DNA from: Levilactobacillus namurensis DSM 19117 | GTDB taxonomy: Bacteria > Bacillota > Bacilli > Lactobacillales > Lactobacillaceae | Direction: 5' to 3' | Length of the DNA: 58,111 nucleotides | Assembly (NCBI RefSeq): GCF_001434785.1 | Contig: NZ_AZDT01000027.1 | Coordinates: 1 to 58,111, forward strand | Part shown: one piece after another, positions 50,851 through 58,111 of the stretch | Position numbering within the stretch: position 1 is the stretch's first letter | Layout of the letters: every line of letters starts with the position of its first letter | The notes under the pieces: generated by a model | The model's input: only the letters and a program-made list of their open reading frames with translations | Told to the model about the DNA's origin: nothing | The model's database searches: none | Translations under genes and position numbers: made by a program

Positions 50851-52815
50851 TTATTCGTCCTCCTTAGTGGCCGGTAGATGTTCCCGGAACCACTGATCAA
50901 TTCGTTTTAACCGTTCAACGCGCAAATGCGGCAGCCCCGAACGGGAGAGCTCGTGATTCGACTGGGGGAATAGGACCAGCTGGGTCTCGACCCCCGCTTC
51001 CTTCAACCCCACGAAGAATTCCTCTCCCTGCCCCGTCGGACACCGCAAGTCTTCCATGCCATGCATCACCAGGATGGGCGTGTGTGCTTGCTTAACGTAC
51101 GCTAACGGGGAAAACCGCCAGAGCGCTTGGATATTGCGCATATCCTGCTTCAGCTCCCACGGGGTAAAGTAGTACCCAATGTCACTGGTCCCGTAAAAGC
51201 TAATCCAGTTGGCAATCGACCGCTGGGTCACGGCCGCCGCAAATCGGTCGGTGTGAGTCTCAATCCAATTAGTCATGAAGCCGCCGTACGACCCGCCCGT
51301 CACACAGAGTTGGTGCGGGTCAATCGTCGGATCCAGGGCTAAGGCCGCATCGGTCCCACGCATTAGGTCCGTAAAGTCACCGTCACCGTAATGGCCTAAA
51401 ACCGCCGTTTCAAAGTCCTGACCGTAACTATTTCCGCCCCGCGGATTAATGGCGATCACGCCATATCCCCGACCGGCCAAGTACTGCAGCTCATGATAGA
51501 ACCCGTACCCGAAGTCGACCTGGGGGCCACCGTGGACGTACAGGACCGCGGGATGCTGTGGCTTACCCACGACTGGCGCGAAGTACCAGCCTTCGATGGG
51601 CCAGTCCTGAGCACCCTTAAAGGTAAAGCGTTGCCCCGTTACCAGGGTACGTTGGGCCTCGTAGGTCGCATTGGGATTGATCAACTCGCGTTCGGTCCCG
51701 GACGGTACATCGAGGACCTTTAACCGACTGACGCTGGTCATGGTACTTTCCGTAAAGGCGATGGTGTGCTGATCGACCACCGTGAAGTCGGTGATGGCCC
51801 GGTCACCGGTCAGTAGCGGCGTGACCCGGTCCGATTCAAGGTTCTGGGCTATCAGCTCTAACCGTCCGTGGGTGTTTTCCAACGTCAATACGGTCTGGTC
51901 ATTCAACCACGCGACGTAGCGTCCCGATAACCGCTGTTGACTATCCATAGCCAGCATGTTGCCCACTTCCACGTCACGGGGCGCGGTCAGATCGCGAAGC
52001 TTAGGCTGTTGGACGTCCGTCACCCACGCATGGTACTGTGACACGTTGGGGACGTGGTTATCCTGGCCCCATAAAAGGACCCGGTGCCCATCGCTAGCCA
52101 ATTGTCCTTGGCTAAACGCACCGGCAGTCAGTGCCGCCGTCAAGAGGTGATCTGGACCACCCGTGAACGGGTGCCAATAGACCCCTGCACTAAAGTCGTG
52201 TTCATCATGGGGCAACCGTTCGGCATCGTAGAGGAGCCCTTGGGTGGTCGCCGCCGTCACGGTAAAGTCCGTGGCCCGTTCAAGCACCACCGTCTGGTCC
52301 CCCGTGGCTAACTGGTAACGAATCGCCTGGTGAATCACGTGTTGGGGCAAGATTCCCCGACCATTTTGTTGATACCGCAGGCGATCGACCACCTGGACGG
52401 TCGGACGCGCGGGGGTCGCGGGACTATCCTGCGGAATCCGATCAACTTGAAAGTAGACGTTCCGCCCGTCCGCAGACCACAGCAGGTGGTGCACGTCAGC
52501 GTCACCATGGGTCACCTGGACAGCCGCCCCACCGGTCGTCGCCATCACAAAGAGCTGGGCGTGATCGTGAATCACCCCGCTAAACGCTAACTGCTGGCCA
52601 TTCGGGCTCAACGTTAACTGGTGCACATCGACTCCCACGGGACTCCACTGCCGCCGGTCCTCGCCATCGCTTAAGCGGACGCTGGCAATCATGGTCTGCC
52701 GCGCGTTGGCCGACTGGTCTAGGCGTGTTTCCAAGTAGTAGACCCGCTGACCATCGCTGACTGGCTGGGCCAATGGACGCATGGCGAACAGGTCTTCTGG
52801 TTCAACGACTGTCAT
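50851..52815 (-). CDS. S9 family prolyl oligopeptidase/acylaminoacyl peptidase
   Basis: 654-aa serine peptidase with an N-terminal beta-propeller of WD-like blades (for example LSPNGQQLAFSGV, WSADGRNVYF) and a C-terminal alpha/beta hydrolase. The catalytic serine is in VTGGSYGGFMTN (about residue 505), the aspartate in MHGMEDLRCP and the histidine in FPQSNHELSR. It probably degrades small peptides in the cytoplasm, some with proline. The ATG follows GGGGG. It forms a unit with proC. Confidence 0.93.
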   Translation of the reverse strand: MTVVEPEDLFAMRPLAQPVSDGQRVYYLETRLDQSANARQTMIASVRLSDGEDRRQWSPVGVDVHQLTLSPNGQQLAFSGVIHDHAQLFVMATTGGAAVQVTHGDADVHHLLWSADGRNVYFQVDRIPQDSPATPARPTVQVVDRLRYQQNGRGILPQHVIHQAIRYQLATGDQTVVLERATDFTVTAATTQGLLYDAERLPHDEHDFSAGVYWHPFTGGPDHLLTAALTAGAFSQGQLASDGHRVLLWGQDNHVPNVSQYHAWVTDVQQPKLRDLTAPRDVEVGNMLAMDSQQRLSGRYVAWLNDQTVLTLENTHGRLELIAQNLESDRVTPLLTGDRAITDFTVVDQHTIAFTESTMTSVSRLKVLDVPSGTERELINPNATYEAQRTLVTGQRFTFKGAQDWPIEGWYFAPVVGKPQHPAVLYVHGGPQVDFGYGFYHELQYLAGRGYGVIAINPRGGNSYGQDFETAVLGHYGDGDFTDLMRGTDAALALDPTIDPHQLCVTGGSYGGFMTNWIETHTDRFAAAVTQRSIANWISFYGTSDIGYYFTPWELKQDMRNIQALWRFSPLAYVKQAHTPILVMHGMEDLRCPTGQGEEFFVGLKEAGVETQLVLFPQSNHELSRSGLPHLRVERLKRIDQWFREHLPATKEDE

Positions 52816-52936
52816 GACAAATAACCCCCTATTTTTGGCTCACTCAACAAACTGGTCCAGAGCAATTGTTAAGTTGACTGTAGCGAAAATTAGCTGACTT
52901 GTCAATTTTCCGGTGCCCGTCTGACGGCCCAAACGA

Positions 52937-52970
52937 CAAAAAAAGACGATACCGTCAACCGGTATCGTCT
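52937..52970 (-). terminator. Terminator of the tRNA-Tyr/tRNA-Gln unit
   Basis: The perfect stem AGACGATACCG/CGGTATCGTCT is followed by seven T on the minus strand. Confidence 0.92.
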
Positions 52971-52990
52971 ATCCGAGGTGGTTCTCCTGA

Positions 52991-53062
52991 TTGGGCTAGC
53001 TGGGTTCGAACCAGCGCATCACGGGATCAAAACCCGTTGCCTTACCACTTGGCTATAGCCCA
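52991..53062 (-). tRNA. tRNA-Gln (anticodon TTG)
   Basis: 72 nt with acceptor TGGGCTA/TAGCCCA, anticodon stem CGGGT-loop TTTTGAT-stem ATCCCG region and T-loop TTCGAAC. The U1-A72 pair is normal for bacterial tRNA-Gln. CCA is not encoded. Confidence 0.95.
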
Positions 53063-53069
53063 ATAAAAA

Positions 53070-53152
53070 TGGAGGGGAGTGGATTCGAACCACCGAACCC
53101 GAAGGAGCGGATTTACAGTCCGCCGCGTTTAGCCAGACTTCGCTACCCCTCC
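53070..53152 (-). tRNA. tRNA-Tyr (anticodon GTA)
   Basis: 83-nt class II tRNA: acceptor GGAGGGG/CCCCTCC, anticodon stem GCGGA/TCCGC with loop CTGTAAA, a long variable arm (CTCCTTCGGGTTCGG region) and T-loop TTCGAAT. Confidence 0.95.
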
Positions 53153-53233
53153 AAAAAATGAATCGTCGTAACGAATCAACTTCACTATCATACAAAATTC
53201 TGCATAAACCGTCAAGCTTTTTTGGAAACTTTT

Positions 53234-54049
53234 TTAACTTAACGTCATAATTTTTAACCGGTGCCGCCATTCCGTCATGAAATCGGGGGAATCCCACTCG
53301 TTGAGTCGCCGGTTATGGTAGCCCAGCGCCTGATTCAAGTACGTGACGGCCCCCAAGTGTTGGGGCCAAAAATGCCGGTGGAGGTGGCCAAAGAGCACGT
53401 ACGGGACCTGATAGGCTGCCGCCAGCTGCCCGAGTCGTGGGCTACCCATCAAGGCGTTGGCCATGTTCCAGAACCGGTCGTCTGCGGTGTAGCGGATAAA
53501 CTCCCGCCGCGGCACAAAGTGCGTCATCAAAAGGACCCGCTTGTTGGCGCGCCGGGCCTGGGCCAGTTGCGCTTGAATCTGGATCAGGACCCGGTCCATC
53601 CGCTCGTCATCACTCATCGACTGGGTGATCGTACTGTCGATCCAAAAGGCCCGTTTCCAGGCCAAAAAGTTGCGACCCGGTAAGTTATCCGCGTACTGAT
53701 AATCGTACCAGCCGTTGTTGCCGATAATTCGCCAATTAGTCCCCGGGAGATCGTAGAATTGATGATGCAGGTACAACGGTGATAACGGCGCCTCTAAGGC
53801 CGCATAACTCACATCGTGCAACATGTCATGGTTCCCGGCAATGAACCGCACCTGAGCCGGCGCTAAGAGCGTCTGGAGCTGCTGGACGATGGCTAACGAC
53901 TGATTGAAGTGATTGGTCAGGTCACCGGCAATCAAGTACAACGCCACGTTTTGGGCCTTTAGATATGCGGCCTGCTGGGGAAGCACTGCGGCGGGGTCTA
54001 CCTGGTTAACATCAAAATGCAGATCACTGATCAACGCGACTTGCGCCAT
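53234..54049 (-). CDS. Metallophosphoesterase
   Basis: 271-aa calcineurin-like phosphoesterase. All metal-ligand blocks are visible: ISDLHFD (residues 7-13), IAGDLTNH (about 42), FIAGNHDML (about 75), LMTHFVPR (about 178) and FGHLHRHF (about 222). Substrate unknown; Firmicute relatives are annotated as YjjX-neighbour or sbcD-like esterases without proof. ATG 54049 follows GGGAGGTG. It stands between the tRNA pair and the POT gene. Confidence 0.85.
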   Translation of the reverse strand: MAQVALISDLHFDVNQVDPAAVLPQQAAYLKAQNVALYLIAGDLTNHFNQSLAIVQQLQTLLAPAQVRFIAGNHDMLHDVSYAALEAPLSPLYLHHQFYDLPGTNWRIIGNNGWYDYQYADNLPGRNFLAWKRAFWIDSTITQSMSDDERMDRVLIQIQAQLAQARRANKRVLLMTHFVPRREFIRYTADDRFWNMANALMGSPRLGQLAAAYQVPYVLFGHLHRHFWPQHLGAVTYLNQALGYHNRRLNEWDSPDFMTEWRHRLKIMTLS

Positions 54050-54067
54050 TTTTTCACCTCCCTGAAA

Positions 54068-54110
54068 CCAAAAAAAGTGCGCCACTAGTTTTACCTAGCG
54101 TAGCACTTTT
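54068..54110 (-). terminator. Terminator of the POT transporter gene
   Basis: The stem AAAGTGC...CGCTAG/CTAG...GCGCACTTT is followed by a T-run on the minus strand. Confidence 0.8.
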
Positions 54111-54126
54111 GACGGATTATCGGGAA

Positions 54127-55605
54127 TTATTTAATCCCCGCCATTAAATTCTTAATTGGTTTAACCAGCGCGAACATGATCAACCCAGCGACAATCGCCA
54201 CGATGGCCACACCCATAAAGTACGCAACTTCATTTTCTGGCGTGTACAACTTAACGATTTGTGCGTTGACGGCTTGCCCGGCAGAGTCGGCCAGGAACCA
54301 CATACTCATCATTTGCGACTGGAAGGCCCGTGGCGCTAACTTCGTCGTCACGGAAAGTCCGATTGGTGAAATCAGCAATTCAGCGATTTCCACCACGGCC
54401 CAGCTACCGACCAACCATAATGGGCTGACCAGTGAATTGGTGCCGAATAAGACCACTGGAATCACCATGATCAAGTAGGAAGCCCCGGCAAACAACATCC
54501 CGGTAGCGAACTTCGCTGGCGAACTTGGTTGCTTCTTCCCCCACTTGTTCCACAGCATCGCAAAGATTGGCGTGTAGATCAAGATAAACAATGGGTTCAG
54601 TGATTGATACCAAGATGGCGAGATGTGCAGGCCTAAGAAGTTGTTGTTGGTCTGGTTTGCAGCGAATAAGGCCAGCACTGACGAACCTTGCTCTTCGATG
54701 GCCCAGAAGATGGCTGCGGCGATAAACAGGCCCAGGTAAGCCCAGACGTGCTTCCGTTCTTGTGCCGTAACTTTCTTACTGGTCAAGAAGATCACGAAGT
54801 AGACCACTGGCGTTGCCAACGCGATGATTGACAGCAAGACCACGAAGTTGTTCAGGTTCAAGGCGTGCAACAGGTACATCAGAACTAAGACTAACGCGAA
54901 AGCTACTAGCCCTACAATGACCCGGCCGCTTAACTTCTTCATGTCACCTGGTTCCAACGGATCAGTTGGGTACAGGCTATCCTTGCTGAGGTACTTCTTG
55001 CCCCCGATCCAATATTGGATCAGGCCCAAGAACATCCCGATTGCGGCTAAGGAGAAGCCCAGGTGGAAGTTGTAATTCATTCCCAGCCAACCGACCAGCA
55101 ATGGCGCTACTAATGACCCTAAGTTAATCCCGAACACGAAGATGGTGAACCCGGAGTCCCGCCGAGTGTCCCCAGCAGCGTACAGACTCCCGACCATTTC
55201 AGAAACGTTGGGCTTTAACAATCCAGTCCCTAAAACAATCAAGAGGATTGAGACGAATAGGGCCATTTTACCTGCGGGGAGGGATAAGGCGATGTGCCCG
55301 AACATGATCAGCACCCCACCGATGAAGACGGTCCGGCGACTTCCCCAGACCCGGTCACTTAAGTAGCCCCCGAGGACGGATGATAAGTAAACCATCGATC
55401 CGTAAATGGACATGATGGATGCGGCAGTTCCTTGATCGAACCCTAAACCACCCTTGGTTACTGAGTAGTACATGTAGTAGATCAGGATAGCCCGCATTCC
55501 GTAGTAACTAAATCGTTCCCACATTTCGGTGAAGAACAGCGTGGATAATCCACGTGGTTGGCCAAAGAACGACTTGTCTTGGCTAACGTCCGACTTGTTA
55601 TTCAA
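54127..55605 (-). CDS. POT family di-/tripeptide:proton symporter (DtpT-like)
   Basis: 492-aa MFS-type peptide transporter with fourteen hydrophobic segments. The POT signature is TEMWERFSYYGMRAILIYYM (start of helix 1), and the second family signature lies near GINLGSLVAPLLVGWLGMNY. With PepC and the S9 peptidase it supplies peptide nutrition. I chose TTG 55605, 10 nt after GGAGG; codons upstream to 55731 are in frame but not protein-like. Confidence 0.93.
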   Translation of the reverse strand: MNNKSDVSQDKSFFGQPRGLSTLFFTEMWERFSYYGMRAILIYYMYYSVTKGGLGFDQGTAASIMSIYGSMVYLSSVLGGYLSDRVWGSRRTVFIGGVLIMFGHIALSLPAGKMALFVSILLIVLGTGLLKPNVSEMVGSLYAAGDTRRDSGFTIFVFGINLGSLVAPLLVGWLGMNYNFHLGFSLAAIGMFLGLIQYWIGGKKYLSKDSLYPTDPLEPGDMKKLSGRVIVGLVAFALVLVLMYLLHALNLNNFVVLLSIIALATPVVYFVIFLTSKKVTAQERKHVWAYLGLFIAAAIFWAIEEQGSSVLALFAANQTNNNFLGLHISPSWYQSLNPLFILIYTPIFAMLWNKWGKKQPSSPAKFATGMLFAGASYLIMVIPVVLFGTNSLVSPLWLVGSWAVVEIAELLISPIGLSVTTKLAPRAFQSQMMSMWFLADSAGQAVNAQIVKLYTPENEVAYFMGVAIVAIVAGLIMFALVKPIKNLMAGIK

Positions 55606-56190
55606 ATTAATAATACCTCCATTGCATTTCCTAAAACGTTTTTTTATGCTCCGTAAGGCATAACGGTTAGACCCGATTATGCACGGTGTCTCATAAGCCT
55701 TTAATAAAACATAGTGATAATTATAAGACATGAAACGTTATTACGCAACGGTTTTCCTAATAAAAGCGCCATCAAAGAGCCCGCAACAGCGGTGTGACAA
55801 TGAATAAAAAATTAGGCATCTCATGCAATCCTCTTATTTTTTATTCATTTATCATTCACAAAGTTTAGGCTTATCCATCGTGAGGCTCACCAGTTATGTT
55901 CCCTAGCCACCAGCTAACTTGCTTTTTACCCCTTCTCGCTTCAATTAGAAAGGCTTGAGTCCTCCTCGACTTCTCTGGGACACCTGATGGACGACCAAGA
56001 CCATTCTGCCCCATTGATGCCTGTCTCGTCGTGCCACTAGGTTATCTGGCTGATCCATGTTGGAATCGGCATCAGCGCTGATTGCTTTCCTATTATGATT
56101 AGGGCCCATCTCCTACCACCCTCCCATAGTAGTTTCTCTGGGAAGGTTACTCCGGGGAAAAAACGAATCCATGGTATTTGACGTCCAACC
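55606..56190. other. Non-coding stretch upstream of the POT gene
   Basis: It holds the POT leader, a long-loop inverted repeat ATGAATAAAAAAT/ATTTTTTATTCAT (about 55800-55854) and a 54-codon minus-strand frame (55945-56109) starting with an ATG after GGTAGGAG that resembles nothing I know. I would not call that frame a gene. Confidence 0.4.
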
Positions 56191-56193
56191 TTA

Positions 56194-56491
56194 GGGGTTC
56201 ACTCTATTGTTGGATGAAATCCATCAACACCCTTTTTCTTTGAACAAAAAGGGCATACCGACCTATACTACAATCAAGTCAACCACAACCAATTGAAAGC
56301 GAGTGAACAGTATGTCCCAAGACCAATCTACTAGACTTTTACTTATCAAGCGAACGGCCTATGGTTGCAAAGCTGGTAATACTTCATCTACCGTATTCAA
56401 ATTGAATTTAAGATTAGAGTCCAAAAAAACCAATTCAAAAGTGAATTGGTTTTTCACATTACTCTTCATCAATGCCGGTTGACAAAGAGCC
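56194..56491 (+). pseudogene. ISL3-family element, internally deleted (remnant 1)
   Basis: A transposase start (ATG 56312, MSQDQSTRLLL) is joined directly to the far C-terminal transposase segment IKRTAYG, and after a frameshift the typical end FIYRIQIEFKIRV can be read. The right end (56467-56491) reads, in reverse, GGCTCTTTGTCAACCGG, an ISL3-type terminal repeat. The hairpin CCAATTC/GAATTGG before it also occurs in remnant 2. About 1 kb of transposase is missing. Confidence 0.7.
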
Positions 56492-56538
56492 ATTTTTCTA
56501 TGAGTATAGGCACTCCAAACTCAGTATAAAAAACAAAT

Positions 56539-56703
56539 CTAATTAATATTTTTCTTTAATAAAACATTAATTAACGCAATTACTCCAACTATACCCAAAA
56601 ATACATGCCAAAACCACATCAGGCCGAATAATGAATCGAAGGGTAATGATATTAAATTCAATATAAGTAATAAAGAAATCCAAAACGAATAGGACTTAAA
56701 AAT
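56539..56703 (-). CDS. Small two-helix membrane protein, apparent ATT start
   Basis: 54-codon frame encoding a hydrophobic peptide: FKSYSFWISLLLILNLISLP, a turn with DSLFG, then WFWHVFLGIVGVIALINVLL and the basic end KKNIN. It has no ATG, GTG or TTG near the expected start; ATT at 56703 lies 7 nt after GAGGGGG and an in-frame stop lies just upstream. A TATAAT/TATATA-rich region precedes it. The DNA is very AT-rich and lies between two IS remnants, so it was probably acquired. Size and layout recall small immunity or toxin-like membrane peptides, but nothing proves this. Confidence 0.5.
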   Translation of the reverse strand: MFKSYSFWISLLLILNLISLPFDSLFGLMWFWHVFLGIVGVIALINVLLKKNIN

Positions 56704-56820
56704 GGTGACGCCCCCTCTTTATATAAATTATTATTCTGTGCCATTGTACAAAATCAATACGAGAATTTAATATTTATATTATACCATCATTAATAGTTTC
56801 AGTGATTCTTATCTCAAAAA

Positions 56821-57201
56821 TTGATAAGTATTTTAATCATGAATTACGAAGCTCGTGAAAGCCGTAAAACACAATGGTTTTTGTACTCAAAAGATCAATT
56901 GACCTTAGAACAAGTCATACAAGAGGAATTGGAATTAAGCGAACAGTTTAACCACGCTTACTACTCGACTCATCGACTGGTTATATCAAGCCTTTATCGA
57001 TACTTTAAGCGAAGCCACGAATATTAGTCCTCAATTTGCCACAACGTTTAAGACCTTTATTAAGAATATGGACGCAGGAAGATTCTCAAACGGCCCAGTC
57101 GAAGGGATTAAACGCAAGATCAAAATCAAAAAAGGGAATCCAATTCGAAAATGAATTGGATTCCCATATAAGTCCTCATCAGCACTGGTTGATAAAGAGC
57201 C
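56821..57201 (+). pseudogene. ISL3-family transposase remnant 2 (C-terminal part, frameshifted)
   Basis: The frame first reads KTQWFLYSKDQLTLEQV (56860-56930) and then, shifted, LIDWLYQAFIDTLSEA and FSNGPVEGIKRKIKIKK, the catalytic-glutamate end of ISL3 transposases. The N-terminal half is absent. The right end GGCTCTTTATCAACCAG (reverse strand, up to 57201) matches remnant 1, as does the hairpin GGGAATCCAATTC/GAATTGGATTCCC (57133-57164). Confidence 0.75.
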
Positions 57202-57203
57202 AA

Positions 57204-57262
57204 AAGAAAACTGACGAAGCCCGTGTCCCTTACAGCACACAGTTTCGTCAGTTTTCTTTTCA
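57204..57262. terminator. Long hairpin after IS remnant 2
   Basis: AAGAAAACTGACGAA and TTTCGTCAGTTTTCTT pair over about 15 bp around a 24-nt loop, with A/T runs on both sides. It probably terminates the PTS IIB transcript. Confidence 0.65.
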
Positions 57263-57395
57263 GGACTAGCGTTGCGCGCTAGGTCCCAGAATTAAGGTTA
57301 AACTTTCGGCAGATTGATGACTTCCCTGATTTCCCCGTCGGTAGCGTGGCCACCGGTAATCAGCGACGTCCATAAAGCATTAAGAGAGGGCGACT

Positions 57396-57716
57396 CTAAG
57401 CGACCACTGGGGTTGCGGCAAGTTGATGCATCGCAAACTTAACCAAGGCTTCGCTATTCAGCCAACCATAAATATCATTCGGAATAACCGCCGTTTGAAC
57501 GGCTCCCTGCTGGTCCAGGTCCGTTGCTGCCTGGTAGGCAGCTTGCGGTGTGTACAGCACAAGCGCTTGTTGGCTTAACAGTTCGGGCGTCAAGTCAGCC
57601 AGGCCCACTGCCGTAAACTTCAAGTTGGCGTGCCGGGTTTCTGCGACCCGCTTGGCCTCTCCTAAAAACAACCGACTGGTAATCCCCCGTCCCGAAACTA
57701 GCAATACATTCTTCAT
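57396..57716 (-). CDS. PTS lactose/cellobiose-type IIB-like protein without the active cysteine
   Basis: 106-aa protein with the fold and length of cellobiose-family IIB. The phosphocysteine loop normally reads LLVCxxGMSTS; here it is VLLVSGRGITSRLFL, with serine in place of cysteine. The end, ALVKFAMHQL, is family-typical. It may not phosphorylate sugar and could be a regulatory or decayed form. ATG 57716 follows AGGGAGATG. No IIA or IIC is beside it. GGTATAGAC-type operators lie 130-160 nt upstream. Confidence 0.6.
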   Translation of the reverse strand: MKNVLLVSGRGITSRLFLGEAKRVAETRHANLKFTAVGLADLTPELLSQQALVLYTPQAAYQAATDLDQQGAVQTAVIPNDIYGWLNSEALVKFAMHQLAATPVVA

Positions 57717-57847
57717 GATCTGGCATCTCCCTTTGATATCTTTCAATATATTAAGAATATCACTAAGTGTTGTAGACCACAAGGCATATTCATAAAAATC
57801 AATATTAAAATTTGCGGTATAGTTTGCGATATATCAAGGATTTGAAG

Positions 57848-57880
57848 ACTAGACCAATTTTTATACCATGTCTATACCAA
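57848..57880 (-). promoter_or_regulatory. Candidate GntR/HutC operators upstream of the PTS IIB gene
   Basis: On the minus strand TTGGTATAGACAT (57868-57880) and TTGGTCTAGT (57848-57857) match the operator in the nagA promoter; a third GGTATAG occurs near 57816 on the plus strand. The regulator may be NagR or a relative. Confidence 0.5.
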
Positions 57881-57919
57881 TTTAAAGAGGAGTTCAGCTG
57901 AATGCGCTAAATTTTTGCA

Positions 57920-57952
57920 CAAAAAAAGTTCAAACCGGATGGTTTGAACTTT
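57920..57952 (-). terminator. Terminator of the tRNA-Asn/tRNA-Thr unit
   Basis: The perfect 12-bp stem AAAGTTCAAACC/GGTTTGAACTTT is followed by a T-run on the minus strand. Confidence 0.92.
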
Positions 57953-57958
57953 ATCAGA

Positions 57959-58031
57959 TGCCGGCTGAGGAATTCGAATCCCCGACCCTCGGTTTACGAT
58001 ACCGATGCTCTACCAGCTGAGCTAAGCCGGC
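57959..58031 (-). tRNA. tRNA-Thr (anticodon CGT)
   Basis: 73 nt: acceptor GCCGGCT/AGCCGGC, D-arm TAGCTCAGCTGGTAGAGCA, anticodon stem TCGGT/ACCGA with loop ATCGTAA, T-loop TTCGAAT. It reads ACG codons. Confidence 0.95.
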
Positions 58032-58055
58032 ATACTTGCTGTAAATCCAGCATAA

Positions 58056-58111
58056 CTCCGGCAGGCGGGCTCGAACCGTCGACAACCTGATTAACAGTCA
58101 GGTGCTCTACC
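58056..58111 (-). tRNA. tRNA-Asn (anticodon GTT), 5' part cut by the window end
   Basis: The 3' three quarters are present: anticodon stem CCTGA/TCAGG with loop CTGTTAA, T-loop TTCGAGC and the acceptor 3' strand TGCCGGA with discriminator G. The 5' acceptor lies beyond 58111. Confidence 0.92.

Noticed and set aside
57890-57910. Tiny plus-strand frame after AAAGAGGAG (ATG CGC TAA)
   Set aside because: Only two codons; the Shine-Dalgarno-like bases are probably chance next to the operator region.

Overview
The window is a chromosomal segment of a lactobacillus with fairly high GC, most like Levilactobacillus or a neighbouring genus. The assignment is inferred from gene content and order: tadA-SRP RNA, an anaerobically useful class Ib nrdHEF set, the block dut-radA-yacL-gltX-cysS-mrnC-rlmB-NYN-sigH-rpmG-secE-nusG, the L11-L1 and L10-L7/L12 operons, PepC, PTS systems and MprF. 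No search could be run, so the species is open.

Layout. 1-6.2 kb: SRP RNA, tadA, an RsmC-like methyltransferase (all minus), then nrdH-nrdE-nrdF (plus) behind two NrdR boxes, a small membrane protein and a LOG-family protein. 6.2-9.4 kb: a structured dispersed repeat and mprF. 9.6-24 kb: a long minus-strand housekeeping block (ribosomal proteins, NusG/SecE, SigH, RNA maturation enzymes, two aminoacyl-tRNA synthetases, PIN-TRAM protein, RadA, dUTPase), interrupted by an HTH/membrane-protein pair and a second cluster of the repeat. 24-33.7 kb: rpiA behind a long structured leader, a membrane protein, pepC, a serine hydrolase, phosphoglycerate mutase, an AEC transporter, an LCP protein and an orphan zinc-type binding lipoprotein with a Zur-like operator. 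33.8-40.9 kb: EAL protein, a large BspA-like surface protein with a cre site, a mannose-family PTS and a HAD phosphatase. 40.9-55.6 kb: MATE transporter, tRNA-Leu, homoserine kinase, SprT-like protein, NAD synthesis genes, TagA-like glycosyltransferase, nagA-nagR, proC, S9 peptidase, tRNA-Gln/Tyr, phosphoesterase, POT peptide transporter. 55.6-58.1 kb: AT-rich accessory DNA with two ISL3-type transposase wrecks around a tiny membrane-protein gene, an unusual PTS IIB, and tRNA-Thr and tRNA-Asn (cut by the window end).

Most genes are ordinary core functions. The points most worth attention are: a dispersed intergenic repeat whose hairpin stems change sequence but keep pairing; an rpiA leader with long crossing inverted repeats and no visible Shine-Dalgarno; a sigH Shine-Dalgarno buried in the terminator of the gene before it; two genes that seem to start with ATT; a Zur-type palindrome before an orphan metal-binding lipoprotein; and a GntR/NagR operator inside the nagA promoter with similar motifs before a PTS IIB that lacks its phosphorylated cysteine. 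No CRISPR array, prophage or known defence locus was seen.
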